Below are positions 39,036 to 48,211 of a stretch of 64,000 nt of DNA, piece by piece (position 1 is the stretch's first letter; every line of letters starts with the position of its first letter). This stretch comes from Opitutia bacterium (lineage in GTDB: Bacteria; Verrucomicrobiota; Verrucomicrobiia; Opitutales; Seribacteraceae). Under the pieces are notes generated by a model. It had not been told where the DNA came from and made no database searches. It saw nothing but the letters and a program-made list of their open reading frames with translations. Both the position numbers and the translations under genes were made by a program. The stretch is from contig PCBO01000004.1 in NCBI GenBank assembly GCA_002730975.1, positions 25,400 through 89,399 of the forward strand, written 5' to 3'.

Positions 39036-39320
39036 ATGAGTGAAGAAAATTCAAGTTTGAAAAGTAATGAGAGCGATCCAGGCGAGTACTGGAAAGCCAA
39101 CCTAAAACTTATGGGATGGTTGTTGGTCGTTTGGTTCGTAGTCTCCTACGGTTGTGGAATTCTCTTCGTGGACGAGCTGAATTCCATAAGTCTAGGCGGA
39201 TTCAAGCTCGGGTTCTGGTTTGCCCAACAGGGCGCCATATATGTTTTCGTGGCCCTGATCTTCGTTTACGTTAAGAAAATGAACAAGCTCGACCGTGAAT
39301 TCGGCGTAGAGGAGGAGTAA
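39036..39320 (+). CDS. DUF4212 sodium/solute symporter small subunit
   Basis: 94 aa; two TM, YWKANLKLMGWLLVVWFVVSYGCGILFVDELN...GFKLGFWFAQQGAIYVFVALIFVY. Confidence 0.88.
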   Translation: MSEENSSLKSNESDPGEYWKANLKLMGWLLVVWFVVSYGCGILFVDELNSISLGGFKLGFWFAQQGAIYVFVALIFVYVKKMNKLDREFGVEEE

Positions 39321-39323
39321 GCC

Positions 39324-41102
39324 ATGGACCTGCAAACTCTCACCTACACAGTAGTCGGAGCGACCTTTGTCCTCTATGTCGGCATCGCCGTTTGGGCGAG
39401 AGCGGGCACTACCAAGGAATTTTACATCGCGGGTGGCGGCATACATCCGATTTCCAACGGTATGGCCACGGCTGCAGACTGGATGTCGGCGGCATCCTTC
39501 ATTTCCATGGCCGGTCTCATCGCGTTCAATGGTTACGGTGGCTCCGTGTTCCTCATGGGTTGGACAGGCGGCTATGTTCTTCTGGCCTTGTTACTGGCTC
39601 CATATCTGCGAAAATTCGGCAAGTTCACCGTTCCGGAGTTCATCGGGGATCGCTTCTATTCCAAGGAAGCTCGAATCGTGGCCGTAATATGCCTGATTTT
39701 GGCTTCCGTCACCTATGTCATAGGTCAAATGAAGGGAATTGGGGTTGCCTTTTCGCGCTTCCTTGAAACTGATTACGATACGGGCCTATACATCGGAATG
39801 GGGATTGTTTTCGTCTATGCCGTATTCGGTGGAATGAAAGGCATCACCTACACGCAAATCGCTCAGTACGTGGTACTTATATTCGCTTATACGGTACCTG
39901 CAATCTACATTTCCTTTAACTTGACTGGCAATCCCATTCCACAAATCGGACTTGGTGGAAATGCCGCCGACGGCACACCACTCTTGCAAAAGCTCGATCA
40001 GGTGTTGGTGGATATAGGTTTTACCGAATACACAAGCCAAGTGATGGGAAGCAAAGTGAACATGTTTGCCTATACCCTTTCCCTGATGATCGGAACCGCC
40101 GGACTGCCGCACGTCATAATGCGCTTCTTCACCGTACCCAAGGTCAAGGATGCTCGCATGTCTGCGGGATGGGCGTTGGTTTTCATTGCGATCCTATACA
40201 CGACGGCGCCCTCGGTCGGGGCCATGGCTCGGTTCAATTTCACCGAGACCATTCAAACTGGCCCCGTAGGAAAGATCGAGTCCAATATCCGTTACGAGGA
40301 CCGGCCCCAATGGTTCAAGAACTGGGAAAAGACAGGACTGCTCGTATTTGAAGACAAAAACGGAGACGGGCGGATACAATATTACGACGACACAAACCCT
40401 GGCTTCGCCGAGAAGGCGGCGGCATTCGGATGGAAAGGCAACGAAATGACCAAGGTGGACCGCGACATCATGGTCTTGGCAAACCCCGAGATTGCCAAAT
40501 TGCCCGATTGGGTCATCGCCCTCGTGGTCGCCGGCGGGCTCGCTGCAGCCTTGTCCACGGCAGCCGGCCTGCTTCTCGCCATTTCCTCCGCCATTTCGCA
40601 CGATCTCCTCAAGGGAGTATTTCGACCCGACATCTCGGAAAAAGACGAATTGTTTGCAGGTCGCGTATCCATGGCGGGAGCAATTGCCGTAGCGGGCTAC
40701 TTCGGGCTAAACCCGCCCGACTTCGCGGCGGGAACGGTCGCCATCGCCTTCGGTCTCGCCGCATCCTCCATTTTTCCGGTTCTTATGATGGGTATCTTTT
40801 ACAAGAGGATGAATCGAGCCGGGGCAATCGCGGGAATGGTCGCAGGCATCGGCGTCACCATGCTTTACGTCTTTCAGCACAAGGGAATCATGTTCATTGC
40901 CGATACAGCATTCCTCGGGGACATGGAGCCCAATTGGTTCCTCGGAATCTCGCCCAATGCATTCGGGGCCGTCGGGGCTGTCGTCAATTTCGCCGTCGCC
41001 TTCCTGGTGTCGAAGAACACTTCCCCGCCACCTGCTGAAATTCAGGATTTGGTGGAAAGCATTCGCGTCCCCAAAGGCTCAGGTTCCGCATCCGAGCATT
41101 GA
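39324..41102 (+). CDS. Sodium:solute symporter, VC_2705/ActP-like
   Basis: 592 aa; EFYIAGGGIHPISNGMATAADWMSAASFISMAGLIAFNGYGG; GTAGLPHVIMRFFTVPKVKDARMSAGWALVFI; paired with a DUF4212 small subunit. Confidence 0.92.
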   Translation: MDLQTLTYTVVGATFVLYVGIAVWARAGTTKEFYIAGGGIHPISNGMATAADWMSAASFISMAGLIAFNGYGGSVFLMGWTGGYVLLALLLAPYLRKFGKFTVPEFIGDRFYSKEARIVAVICLILASVTYVIGQMKGIGVAFSRFLETDYDTGLYIGMGIVFVYAVFGGMKGITYTQIAQYVVLIFAYTVPAIYISFNLTGNPIPQIGLGGNAADGTPLLQKLDQVLVDIGFTEYTSQVMGSKVNMFAYTLSLMIGTAGLPHVIMRFFTVPKVKDARMSAGWALVFIAILYTTAPSVGAMARFNFTETIQTGPVGKIESNIRYEDRPQWFKNWEKTGLLVFEDKNGDGRIQYYDDTNPGFAEKAAAFGWKGNEMTKVDRDIMVLANPEIAKLPDWVIALVVAGGLAAALSTAAGLLLAISSAISHDLLKGVFRPDISEKDELFAGRVSMAGAIAVAGYFGLNPPDFAAGTVAIAFGLAASSIFPVLMMGIFYKRMNRAGAIAGMVAGIGVTMLYVFQHKGIMFIADTAFLGDMEPNWFLGISPNAFGAVGAVVNFAVAFLVSKNTSPPPAEIQDLVESIRVPKGSGSASEH

Positions 41103-41126
41103 ATGCGTGATCCGGCTTGAATTCCG

Positions 41127-41804
41127 ATGAAGCTTCTCAACAAAGCAAATGTTCTTCCTTCCATACTCTGCGTTCTACTTGGCCCTACCCTTCTTTGCGG
41201 AAAGAAACAGGCTTCGGAACTGCAACCCATTGATAAGGGATTCACGCCGCTTTTCGACGGCAAGTCCCTAAAAGGCTGGGAAGGCAAAAAGAAGTTCTTT
41301 CGGGTACAAGACGGCACCATCATCGCGGGCTTTATCGATGCCCGCATTCCCAACAACGAGTTTCTCGCCAGCGAAAAGGAATACGCAAATTTCGAGCTTC
41401 GCTTCGATGCCAAGCTCGTTGGACAAGGTAACAACGCAGGCGTACAATTCCGCAGCCAACGCATACGAAACAGTCACGAGATGATCGGCTACCAGTGCGA
41501 CATCGGGGGCTGGAGCAAGGGAACCATCTGGGGCTTCCTCTACGACGAGTCCCGACGACGAAAGATGCTTGCCGAAGCACCCCAAGACGAGCTGAAGAAA
41601 CAGGTCAACCCCAAGGGCGAGTGGAACAAACTCATCGTTCGGGCGGAAGGCCCTCGCATTCAAATTTGGCTAAACGGTTATCAAACAGTTGACTTCACCG
41701 AAGCGGATAAAGATATTCCGCTAAAAGGTCGCCTAGGTCTCCAAATCCATTCCGGACCACCCGCCGAGTGCCACTACCGAAACCTTAGAATCAAAAAGTT
41801 TTAA
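41127..41804 (+). CDS. DUF1080 (3-keto-disaccharide hydrolase) family protein
   Basis: 225 aa; FTPLFDGKSLKGWEGKKKFFRVQDGTIIAGFI...NFELRFDAKLVGQGNNAGVQFRSQRI. Confidence 0.9.
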   Translation: MKLLNKANVLPSILCVLLGPTLLCGKKQASELQPIDKGFTPLFDGKSLKGWEGKKKFFRVQDGTIIAGFIDARIPNNEFLASEKEYANFELRFDAKLVGQGNNAGVQFRSQRIRNSHEMIGYQCDIGGWSKGTIWGFLYDESRRRKMLAEAPQDELKKQVNPKGEWNKLIVRAEGPRIQIWLNGYQTVDFTEADKDIPLKGRLGLQIHSGPPAECHYRNLRIKKF

Positions 41805-41844
41805 ATCCCAAGAGGAAGTAAACCTCACAAATCAAAGGAAAGAC

Positions 41845-43260
41845 ATGAGCCAAAGCCGTAGAAACTTCATCAAGCAATCCGCCCTCGCCTCAACTGCGTT
41901 CGGAGCATTCACCATTAGCGGGACCAAGTCTTCGGGCAAGGTCATCGGAGCCAACGAACGAATAAACGTCGCTGTGTGCGGCATTAAGGGCCGAGGAGCA
42001 GCCCATATGGGATCTCTCGGGCGCGTGAAAAACGTTCAAATTTCTCACCTCGTGGATCCCGACACCCGCCTTTTTGAAGGTCGCAAAAAGTTCGTCAACA
42101 GCCGTTACAAGAACAATCCGGACTGCATCCAAGATGTACGCGAAGCCCTCGACAACAAAGACATTCATGTGATATCCGTAGCAACACCGAATCACTGGCA
42201 CAGTCTTATGTCCATCTGGGCCTGCCAGGCGGGTAAGGACGTGTACGTTGAAAAGCCGCTCAGCCACAATATTTATGAAGGTCGCAAGTTAGTGGAAGCC
42301 GCCGAAAAGTACGACCGCATCGTCCAACACGGGACCCAAAGTCGCTCCTCCCAGAGTTGGGCGAACAAGGCCAAGGAAATAGCCGAAGGCAAACATGGGA
42401 AATTGGAAGTTTCCCTAGGCACTTGCCACAAGCGCAGAGGCAGCATCGGCAACAAGGAGACCAAGACGCCCCCCAAGGAACTCAATTTCGACGTATGGAC
42501 GGGACCTGCCCAACAAGAGGACTATCACGAAAACTTAGTTCACTATAATTGGCACTGGTTTTGGAAATACGGTAACGGTGACATCGGCAACCAAGGAGTA
42601 CACCAAATGGATGTTGCCCGGTGGATGATTCCCGGCGCCATGTGGCCCAAAAGCGTAGTTTGCGTTGGCGGGAGATTCGGCTACGAGGACCAAGGACAAA
42701 CGGCCAACACGCAGTTAGCTATTTTCGACTATGGAGAAAGCCTTCTTGTGTTCGACGTACGCGGACTCAGCGGCAAGAGCAACATGGGCGTCTCCAACAA
42801 ACAATATTTCGACAAGAACGCCAAGGTAGGCAAAAAGGAAGTGCTCAAGCTGAAAGGCGTGAAAAGCCCGACCGCAGACCGAGGCGATGGAGACAACTTC
42901 GCCAACTTCATCAAGGCCGTCCGCAGTCGCAAGACCACCGACATGAACGCGCATGTTCTGGAGGGTCATGTATCTAGCGGACTCTGCCACCTCGCAAACG
43001 TCTCCTACCAACTAGGAGAAAAACAAAGTTTCAGCAAAAAGAACAAGATTTTCGGCGACAACAAGGCGGCCTACGAGTACTTCGAAAAAATGCAGGACCA
43101 CCTCAAGGAAAATAGCCTCAAGCTGGAAGAAATCGATTACGTAGTCGGCCGTGAGCTAAAATTCGACAGCAAAAACGAATCCATCATTGGCGACGACGAA
43201 GCCAACGCGATGTTGACCCGTAATTATCGCGCGCCATTCGTGGTTCCTGAAAAAGTATAA
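41845..43260 (+). CDS. Gfo/Idh/MocA family oxidoreductase (Tat-exported)
   Basis: 471 aa; MSQSRRNFIKQSALASTAFGAFTISG Tat signal; NVAVCGIKGRGAAHMGSLGRV; YVEKPLSHNIYEGRKLVEAAEKYDRIVQHGTQSRS. Confidence 0.93.
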   Translation: MSQSRRNFIKQSALASTAFGAFTISGTKSSGKVIGANERINVAVCGIKGRGAAHMGSLGRVKNVQISHLVDPDTRLFEGRKKFVNSRYKNNPDCIQDVREALDNKDIHVISVATPNHWHSLMSIWACQAGKDVYVEKPLSHNIYEGRKLVEAAEKYDRIVQHGTQSRSSQSWANKAKEIAEGKHGKLEVSLGTCHKRRGSIGNKETKTPPKELNFDVWTGPAQQEDYHENLVHYNWHWFWKYGNGDIGNQGVHQMDVARWMIPGAMWPKSVVCVGGRFGYEDQGQTANTQLAIFDYGESLLVFDVRGLSGKSNMGVSNKQYFDKNAKVGKKEVLKLKGVKSPTADRGDGDNFANFIKAVRSRKTTDMNAHVLEGHVSSGLCHLANVSYQLGEKQSFSKKNKIFGDNKAAYEYFEKMQDHLKENSLKLEEIDYVVGRELKFDSKNESIIGDDEANAMLTRNYRAPFVVPEKV

Positions 43261-43286
43261 CGGCACACTTACCATTAATGTCTTTA

Positions 43287-43329
43287 AGCGGCTCGGCTTC
43301 CATAAGGAATCCGGGCCGCTCTTGTTTTA
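43287..43329 (+). terminator. Rho-independent terminator after the Gfo/Idh/MocA gene
   Basis: Long stem AGCGGCTCGG-C-TTCC-ATAA-GGAA-T-CCGGGCCGCT followed by CTTGTTTT. Confidence 0.85.
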
Positions 43330-43378
43330 AAATCCAACAACCGTATTTGCATACCCGGTGCAGTTGATGCATTTTTAG

Positions 43379-45427
43379 ATGTTCATTAAAATGAAAGTTC
43401 TTCCTAGCTTGTCCTGTCTTGCCCCACTAGTGGCATTATTAGCGTTTGCGCCGAAAGCCCGATCCGTTCCCCCACCCTTCAATCCGTCTCCGCAAAAAAC
43501 AGCAATCATGCGGGAAGCGGTTAACCGCATAAACTTGTCGATCGAACAAAAACTCGCGGAAAAGAAAATTCCCTATAACGAAAGCCTAAATGACTTCCTC
43601 TTCGTTCGCCGTATATACGTGGACTTGAGCGGGACGATCCCGACTTATGAACAGGTAACCTCCTTCGTTCGCAGCAGAGATCCCTACAAGCGGACCCGTC
43701 TCATCAATCAGTTGCTCGCCTCCGAAGGATACGTGAGTCACTTCTACAACTACTTGGCGGACTTGTTTAGGATTCAATCGCAAATGCCCGGAAGCAATCT
43801 TCGGTCAGACCCGTTCATCGCTTGGTTGAAGGATTCCATTCATCAAGACAAGCCATACAACCGAATCGTATACGAAATGATATCGGCCTCCGGTCGCCTT
43901 CACGACAACCCCGCCGTGGGTTACCACCTGCGAGACGTCGACATGAAACTGGATCACGTATCTTTCATGTCGCAGATTTTTCTAGCCAAGGATATTTCCT
44001 GCGCCCAGTGCCATGATCACCCTTTCGAGGAGTGGACACAGATGGACTATTACTCCCTGGCCTCCTTCCTCGGAGGACTCGAAACCAAGGGAAAAGCAAT
44101 TTCATCCGATCAAAAGAAAAAGAGCAAGAAGCCTACTCCTACACGTTCCGGTGCAGTTATAGACACAATGCAGGAGTTTCTTAAAAGTCGGAAATTCGAG
44201 CAAGCCATCGCAAAGAAAGAAAATCTTAGCTTCACCCGTGACAAGGAAAAGGTGAAGGCCAAAGCAAAACAACTCCGTGACGCCTTCGATCGCCTGATGG
44301 ACGACAATCGCTACAACGTCCATGACAAGCCGGACGCGGTAATGAAGCTCCCCGACGACTACCAGTACGATGACGCCAAACCGGGTGAAGAGGTAAAGCC
44401 ACGGGTTCTAGTGGGCGCCGAACCAAAATTCCCGAGAAACTTAAATAATCGCGAACAACTTGCCCGATGGATCGCCAGTCCAAACAATCAATGGTTCGCA
44501 CTCACCATAGCTAACCGCATGTGGGCTCGATTCTTTGGTCTTGGAGCCGCCGAACCTATACACAACGTGGAAGTTGACGATGCGTCAAACCCTGTCCTGC
44601 TCAAGACGATAACCGAAGTCATGATCGCCCTAGAATTCGACCTGAGAGCGTTCTCCTGGGTGTTGGCCCACACTAACTCCTATAACCGACTCGCCACTCG
44701 AAAGCTCGTTACCGAAAAGGATGACTACTACTTTCCCGGCCCCACACTACGGCGGATGACGGCCGAGCAAGTTTGGGATTCCTTCGTTACTCTCCTAGTA
44801 GAGAATCCGTTGCGATATCGATCCGCGGGAGGCATAACTTTGCAAGACATAACAAACGCCGAGAGCGCCATAACCTTTGCAGAATCCTTAACCGCTAGCA
44901 CCCGCACAGGCAAAAAAAGAAGTCAGGGACAATTTCTGCTCCTCGACTCTCAAACCGGTGAGACCGTACTTCAAGGTGATAAAGACATGGGTTCCTCCTC
45001 CGGAGATCCCTCCGCGCAACGCGTGACCTCCGGTCGAGGGAAGGAAAAGCTAATTCTTGCCCGCGCATCCGAACTTGAGCAACCAACCCCGCAGGGTCAT
45101 TTCCTGAGGAAATTCGGCCAATCCGAACGAACCTACGTCGTGGGAGCTTCCAACCTCTCAGGATCCGTTCCTCAAATCATGGAACTCATGAACGGTTTTG
45201 CGACTGAGGCCCTGATAAATCAAGATTCCTTGATCTTCCGCAAAATGAAGGAAGAACGAAGTCCCTCAAAACGTGCGGAAATTGTCTTTCTAAGTGTCCT
45301 CAATCGTCTCGCAAACCCAGCCGAGCAAAAGCTTCTTCGCAACACTCTACTGAAGAACGATGAGGAAGACATGGCCGATCTGATTTGGGCCCTGCTCAAC
45401 ACTCCCGAGTTTTTCTTCATCAAATAA
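43379..45427 (+). CDS. DUF1549/DUF1553 domain-containing protein
   Basis: 682 aa; FLFVRRIYVDLSGTIPTYEQVTSFVRSRDP; DISCAQCHDHPFEEWTQMDYYSLASFLGG; WFALTIANRMWARFFGLGAAEPI. Confidence 0.9.
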   Translation: MFIKMKVLPSLSCLAPLVALLAFAPKARSVPPPFNPSPQKTAIMREAVNRINLSIEQKLAEKKIPYNESLNDFLFVRRIYVDLSGTIPTYEQVTSFVRSRDPYKRTRLINQLLASEGYVSHFYNYLADLFRIQSQMPGSNLRSDPFIAWLKDSIHQDKPYNRIVYEMISASGRLHDNPAVGYHLRDVDMKLDHVSFMSQIFLAKDISCAQCHDHPFEEWTQMDYYSLASFLGGLETKGKAISSDQKKKSKKPTPTRSGAVIDTMQEFLKSRKFEQAIAKKENLSFTRDKEKVKAKAKQLRDAFDRLMDDNRYNVHDKPDAVMKLPDDYQYDDAKPGEEVKPRVLVGAEPKFPRNLNNREQLARWIASPNNQWFALTIANRMWARFFGLGAAEPIHNVEVDDASNPVLLKTITEVMIALEFDLRAFSWVLAHTNSYNRLATRKLVTEKDDYYFPGPTLRRMTAEQVWDSFVTLLVENPLRYRSAGGITLQDITNAESAITFAESLTASTRTGKKRSQGQFLLLDSQTGETVLQGDKDMGSSSGDPSAQRVTSGRGKEKLILARASELEQPTPQGHFLRKFGQSERTYVVGASNLSGSVPQIMELMNGFATEALINQDSLIFRKMKEERSPSKRAEIVFLSVLNRLANPAEQKLLRNTLLKNDEEDMADLIWALLNTPEFFFIK

Positions 45428-45450
45428 CGAATCCTCAACGTCATGGAGCC

Positions 45451-46752
45451 ATGCACGACTTAGTCCGACAACTCGACGAATCCTCACGCCGTTCCTTCCT
45501 CGCTTACGCCGCCAAGGCCACTCTTGGCGTCACTCTACTCCCACCCGCCTTTGTATCGGGAGCACCCGGCGATCCGACAGCTCCGGGCACCGGCCCGATG
45601 ATGAAAAAAAAGGCGCTCTGCGACAGCGTCATCTTCCTTTATATGCGTGGTGGGATGAGCCAGATAGATACCTTCGACCCCAAGACAGACGACGCCACAA
45701 AAGGTTCCACTCGTCCCGTCGCCACCAAAGCCGACGGACTGCAATTATCCAACTTACTTCCTAAACTGGGTGAACAAGCGAACGACTTATCCGTTATCCG
45801 ATCCATGACCACTCGGACAGGAGCACATTCGCAAGCCTCCTACGTCATGCACACGGGCTATCGTCAGCGACCGGGGATGACTCACCCGCAGCTTGGTTCT
45901 TGGTCACAACATTTTCTTGGAAAGTCTCATCCCGTACTCCCTTCCAGTGTCGTAATTTCAAGCGGCAACCCCGGTCCCGGATTCCTGCCACCCGATCACA
46001 GTCCCCTTCCAATCGGAGATCCCAACAAGGGGATCAAGGACCTTCTTCCCGACGTGGATAAAACCCGCATGGACAAACGCGTCAACTTAGCGCGCCAGTT
46101 TTCTTCGGCATTCGAATACTATTTTCCTCACGAGGACGTGAAGGCCTACTCAGACTTCTACAAACAAACCGTAAAGTTCCTTTCAGGCGATGCCGCAGAA
46201 CCTTTCGACATTTCCAAGGAACCCGGCAACATACGCAACCAATACGGGAACCATTCGTTCGGTCAGGGTTGCTTGCTCGCCCGTCGACTGGTCGAGAAAG
46301 GCGTCCGCTACGTGGAAGTGAAATCCCGGCGGAGTTGGGATTCCATGCACGGCGGAACGGGACAGCTCAATGCTCTTGCCCATGAACTGGACGGTACCGT
46401 TTCCGCACTGATGACTGACCTCCGGGAGCGCGGCATGCTGGAGCGCACGATGATTGTAATCACTTCGGAGTTTGGGCGGACCTCCAAAGTCAAGGGAAAC
46501 GGTGGACGAGACCATCATCCAAACGGCTTCTCTTGTGCCCTAGCCGGAGGCGGAATTAAAGGAGGGCAAGCCATAGGAGCCACCAATGAAAAAGGTCGAG
46601 AACCCGACCCGAAGTTCGAACCAAAGGATCTCCACGCCACCATCGCCACCGCCATGGGCATGAACGTCGAGAAGCGCTTTCATCCCAAAGGTGGAGGACG
46701 TCCTTCCTTCGTAGGTGGTCGAGGAAAGCCCATAATGGATTTGCTCACATAA
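45451..46752 (+). CDS. DUF1501 domain-containing protein (Tat substrate)
   Basis: Start moved to MHDLVRQLDESSRRSFLAYAAKATLGVTLLPP (Tat-like); CDSVIFLYMRGGMSQIDTFDPK; ITSEFGRTSKVKGNGGRDHHPNGFSCALAGGGIKGG. Confidence 0.93.
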   Translation: MHDLVRQLDESSRRSFLAYAAKATLGVTLLPPAFVSGAPGDPTAPGTGPMMKKKALCDSVIFLYMRGGMSQIDTFDPKTDDATKGSTRPVATKADGLQLSNLLPKLGEQANDLSVIRSMTTRTGAHSQASYVMHTGYRQRPGMTHPQLGSWSQHFLGKSHPVLPSSVVISSGNPGPGFLPPDHSPLPIGDPNKGIKDLLPDVDKTRMDKRVNLARQFSSAFEYYFPHEDVKAYSDFYKQTVKFLSGDAAEPFDISKEPGNIRNQYGNHSFGQGCLLARRLVEKGVRYVEVKSRRSWDSMHGGTGQLNALAHELDGTVSALMTDLRERGMLERTMIVITSEFGRTSKVKGNGGRDHHPNGFSCALAGGGIKGGQAIGATNEKGREPDPKFEPKDLHATIATAMGMNVEKRFHPKGGGRPSFVGGRGKPIMDLLT

Positions 46753-46807
46753 AGAAAAGCATTCATTGACTAGCGAAAAAAACTCGCGATAGTCAGACGA
46801 ATTCCAG

Positions 46808-48211
46808 ATGGTGGATTGCATGATCCGCATCTTTTCCCTTTTATTCGTAGCAACTTGTTTAGGCTGCACCAGCTATGCAGCCAAAAAACCGAACTTCATT
46901 CTCGCCATGGGCGACGACCAAGGCTGGGGCGAAATGGGCTACCAAGGCCATAAGTCACTGAAGACGCCCAACTTCGACGACATGTCGAAATCAGGTCTTC
47001 GCTTCGACAGGTTCTACGCGGCTGCTCCCGTTTGCTCGCCCACCCGCGCCAGTTGCCTTACGGGGCGGCATCCGAATCGCATGGGAGTTTTCAAGTGGGG
47101 ATACCCCATGCGCACGGGGGAAACAACCATAGCCGAAGCACTCAAGAAAGCGGGTTACACCACCGGCCACTTCGGTAAGTGGCACTTGGGATCCGTTCGC
47201 GCCGACAGTGCCGCATGTCCCGGAGCCAACGGCTTCGACGAATGGGCGTCAGCTCCCAATTTCTATGAGAACAACCCCCTATTCAGTCACAACGGCAAGG
47301 TCGTTGAGGTAAAGGGAGAAAGCTCCCTCGCCACTATGGAGGTCGCTCTCCGATGGATGAGGAAAGTGGCAGAGTCGGACAAGCCGTTCCTTGCCGTCAT
47401 TTGGTTTGGAAACCCCCATGGCCCTCACATCGGCGTTGATAAATTCCTAAAGCCCTACGCGAAGGAATCGAAGGCTATGCAAAACTTTTATGCCGAGATC
47501 ACTGGCATGGACGCCGCCATGGGAGAACTCCGCAAAGGACTCCGTGAAATGGAGAAGCATGAAGACACTCTTCTCTGGTACACAAGCGACAACGGAGGGC
47601 TCAAGCCCAACTCCATGGGTGGGCTATCGGGCAAGAAAGGCAACCTGCTCGAGGGAGGGATACGAGTACCCGCCATCCTCGAATGGCCGACAAAAATCCC
47701 TGAACCTAGGACTAGTTCAGCGCCCTGCAACACTTCCGACTTCTACCCCACTTTACTCGAACTCGCTGGAGTTCCCCTGCCCAAGGATCAGCCTCTGCTC
47801 GATGGCATCAGCCTCGTTCCGCTGATTGAGGGAAAGACCGAAATCCGCAAGAAAGCAATGGGGTTCTGGGACTTCCCCGCTCCCGGTCGTAGTCGACGAG
47901 CCCGAGCGATGCTGGAAGCTTTGCGAAAAGAACAGCAAAAGGGCGAGCAGAAACCTGCTCCGAAAGAAGGACATGTCGAAAAACAATACTCGACCAAGTC
48001 TTTCCCGGGTCCTGCCGCATGGATTGACGGGGATTGGAAATTAATTCGCGTTAAAGGTAGCCCCAAACTATTCAACGTCGCCAAGGATTTCGCCGAGAAA
48101 AACGATATTGCCGGAAAACATCCCGATAAGGTAGCGGACATGGAAAAGGCCCTCCATTCTTGGCAGCACTCCGTAACCCTTAGCCTAAATGGAGAAGATT
48201 ACAAAAAATGA
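46808..48211 (+). CDS. Sulfatase
   Basis: 467 aa; PNFILAMGDDQGWGEMGYQGHKSLKTPNFDDMS; APVCSPTRASCLTGRHPNR (C-x-P-x-R); HFGKWHLG. Confidence 0.95.
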   Translation: MVDCMIRIFSLLFVATCLGCTSYAAKKPNFILAMGDDQGWGEMGYQGHKSLKTPNFDDMSKSGLRFDRFYAAAPVCSPTRASCLTGRHPNRMGVFKWGYPMRTGETTIAEALKKAGYTTGHFGKWHLGSVRADSAACPGANGFDEWASAPNFYENNPLFSHNGKVVEVKGESSLATMEVALRWMRKVAESDKPFLAVIWFGNPHGPHIGVDKFLKPYAKESKAMQNFYAEITGMDAAMGELRKGLREMEKHEDTLLWYTSDNGGLKPNSMGGLSGKKGNLLEGGIRVPAILEWPTKIPEPRTSSAPCNTSDFYPTLLELAGVPLPKDQPLLDGISLVPLIEGKTEIRKKAMGFWDFPAPGRSRRARAMLEALRKEQQKGEQKPAPKEGHVEKQYSTKSFPGPAAWIDGDWKLIRVKGSPKLFNVAKDFAEKNDIAGKHPDKVADMEKALHSWQHSVTLSLNGEDYKK

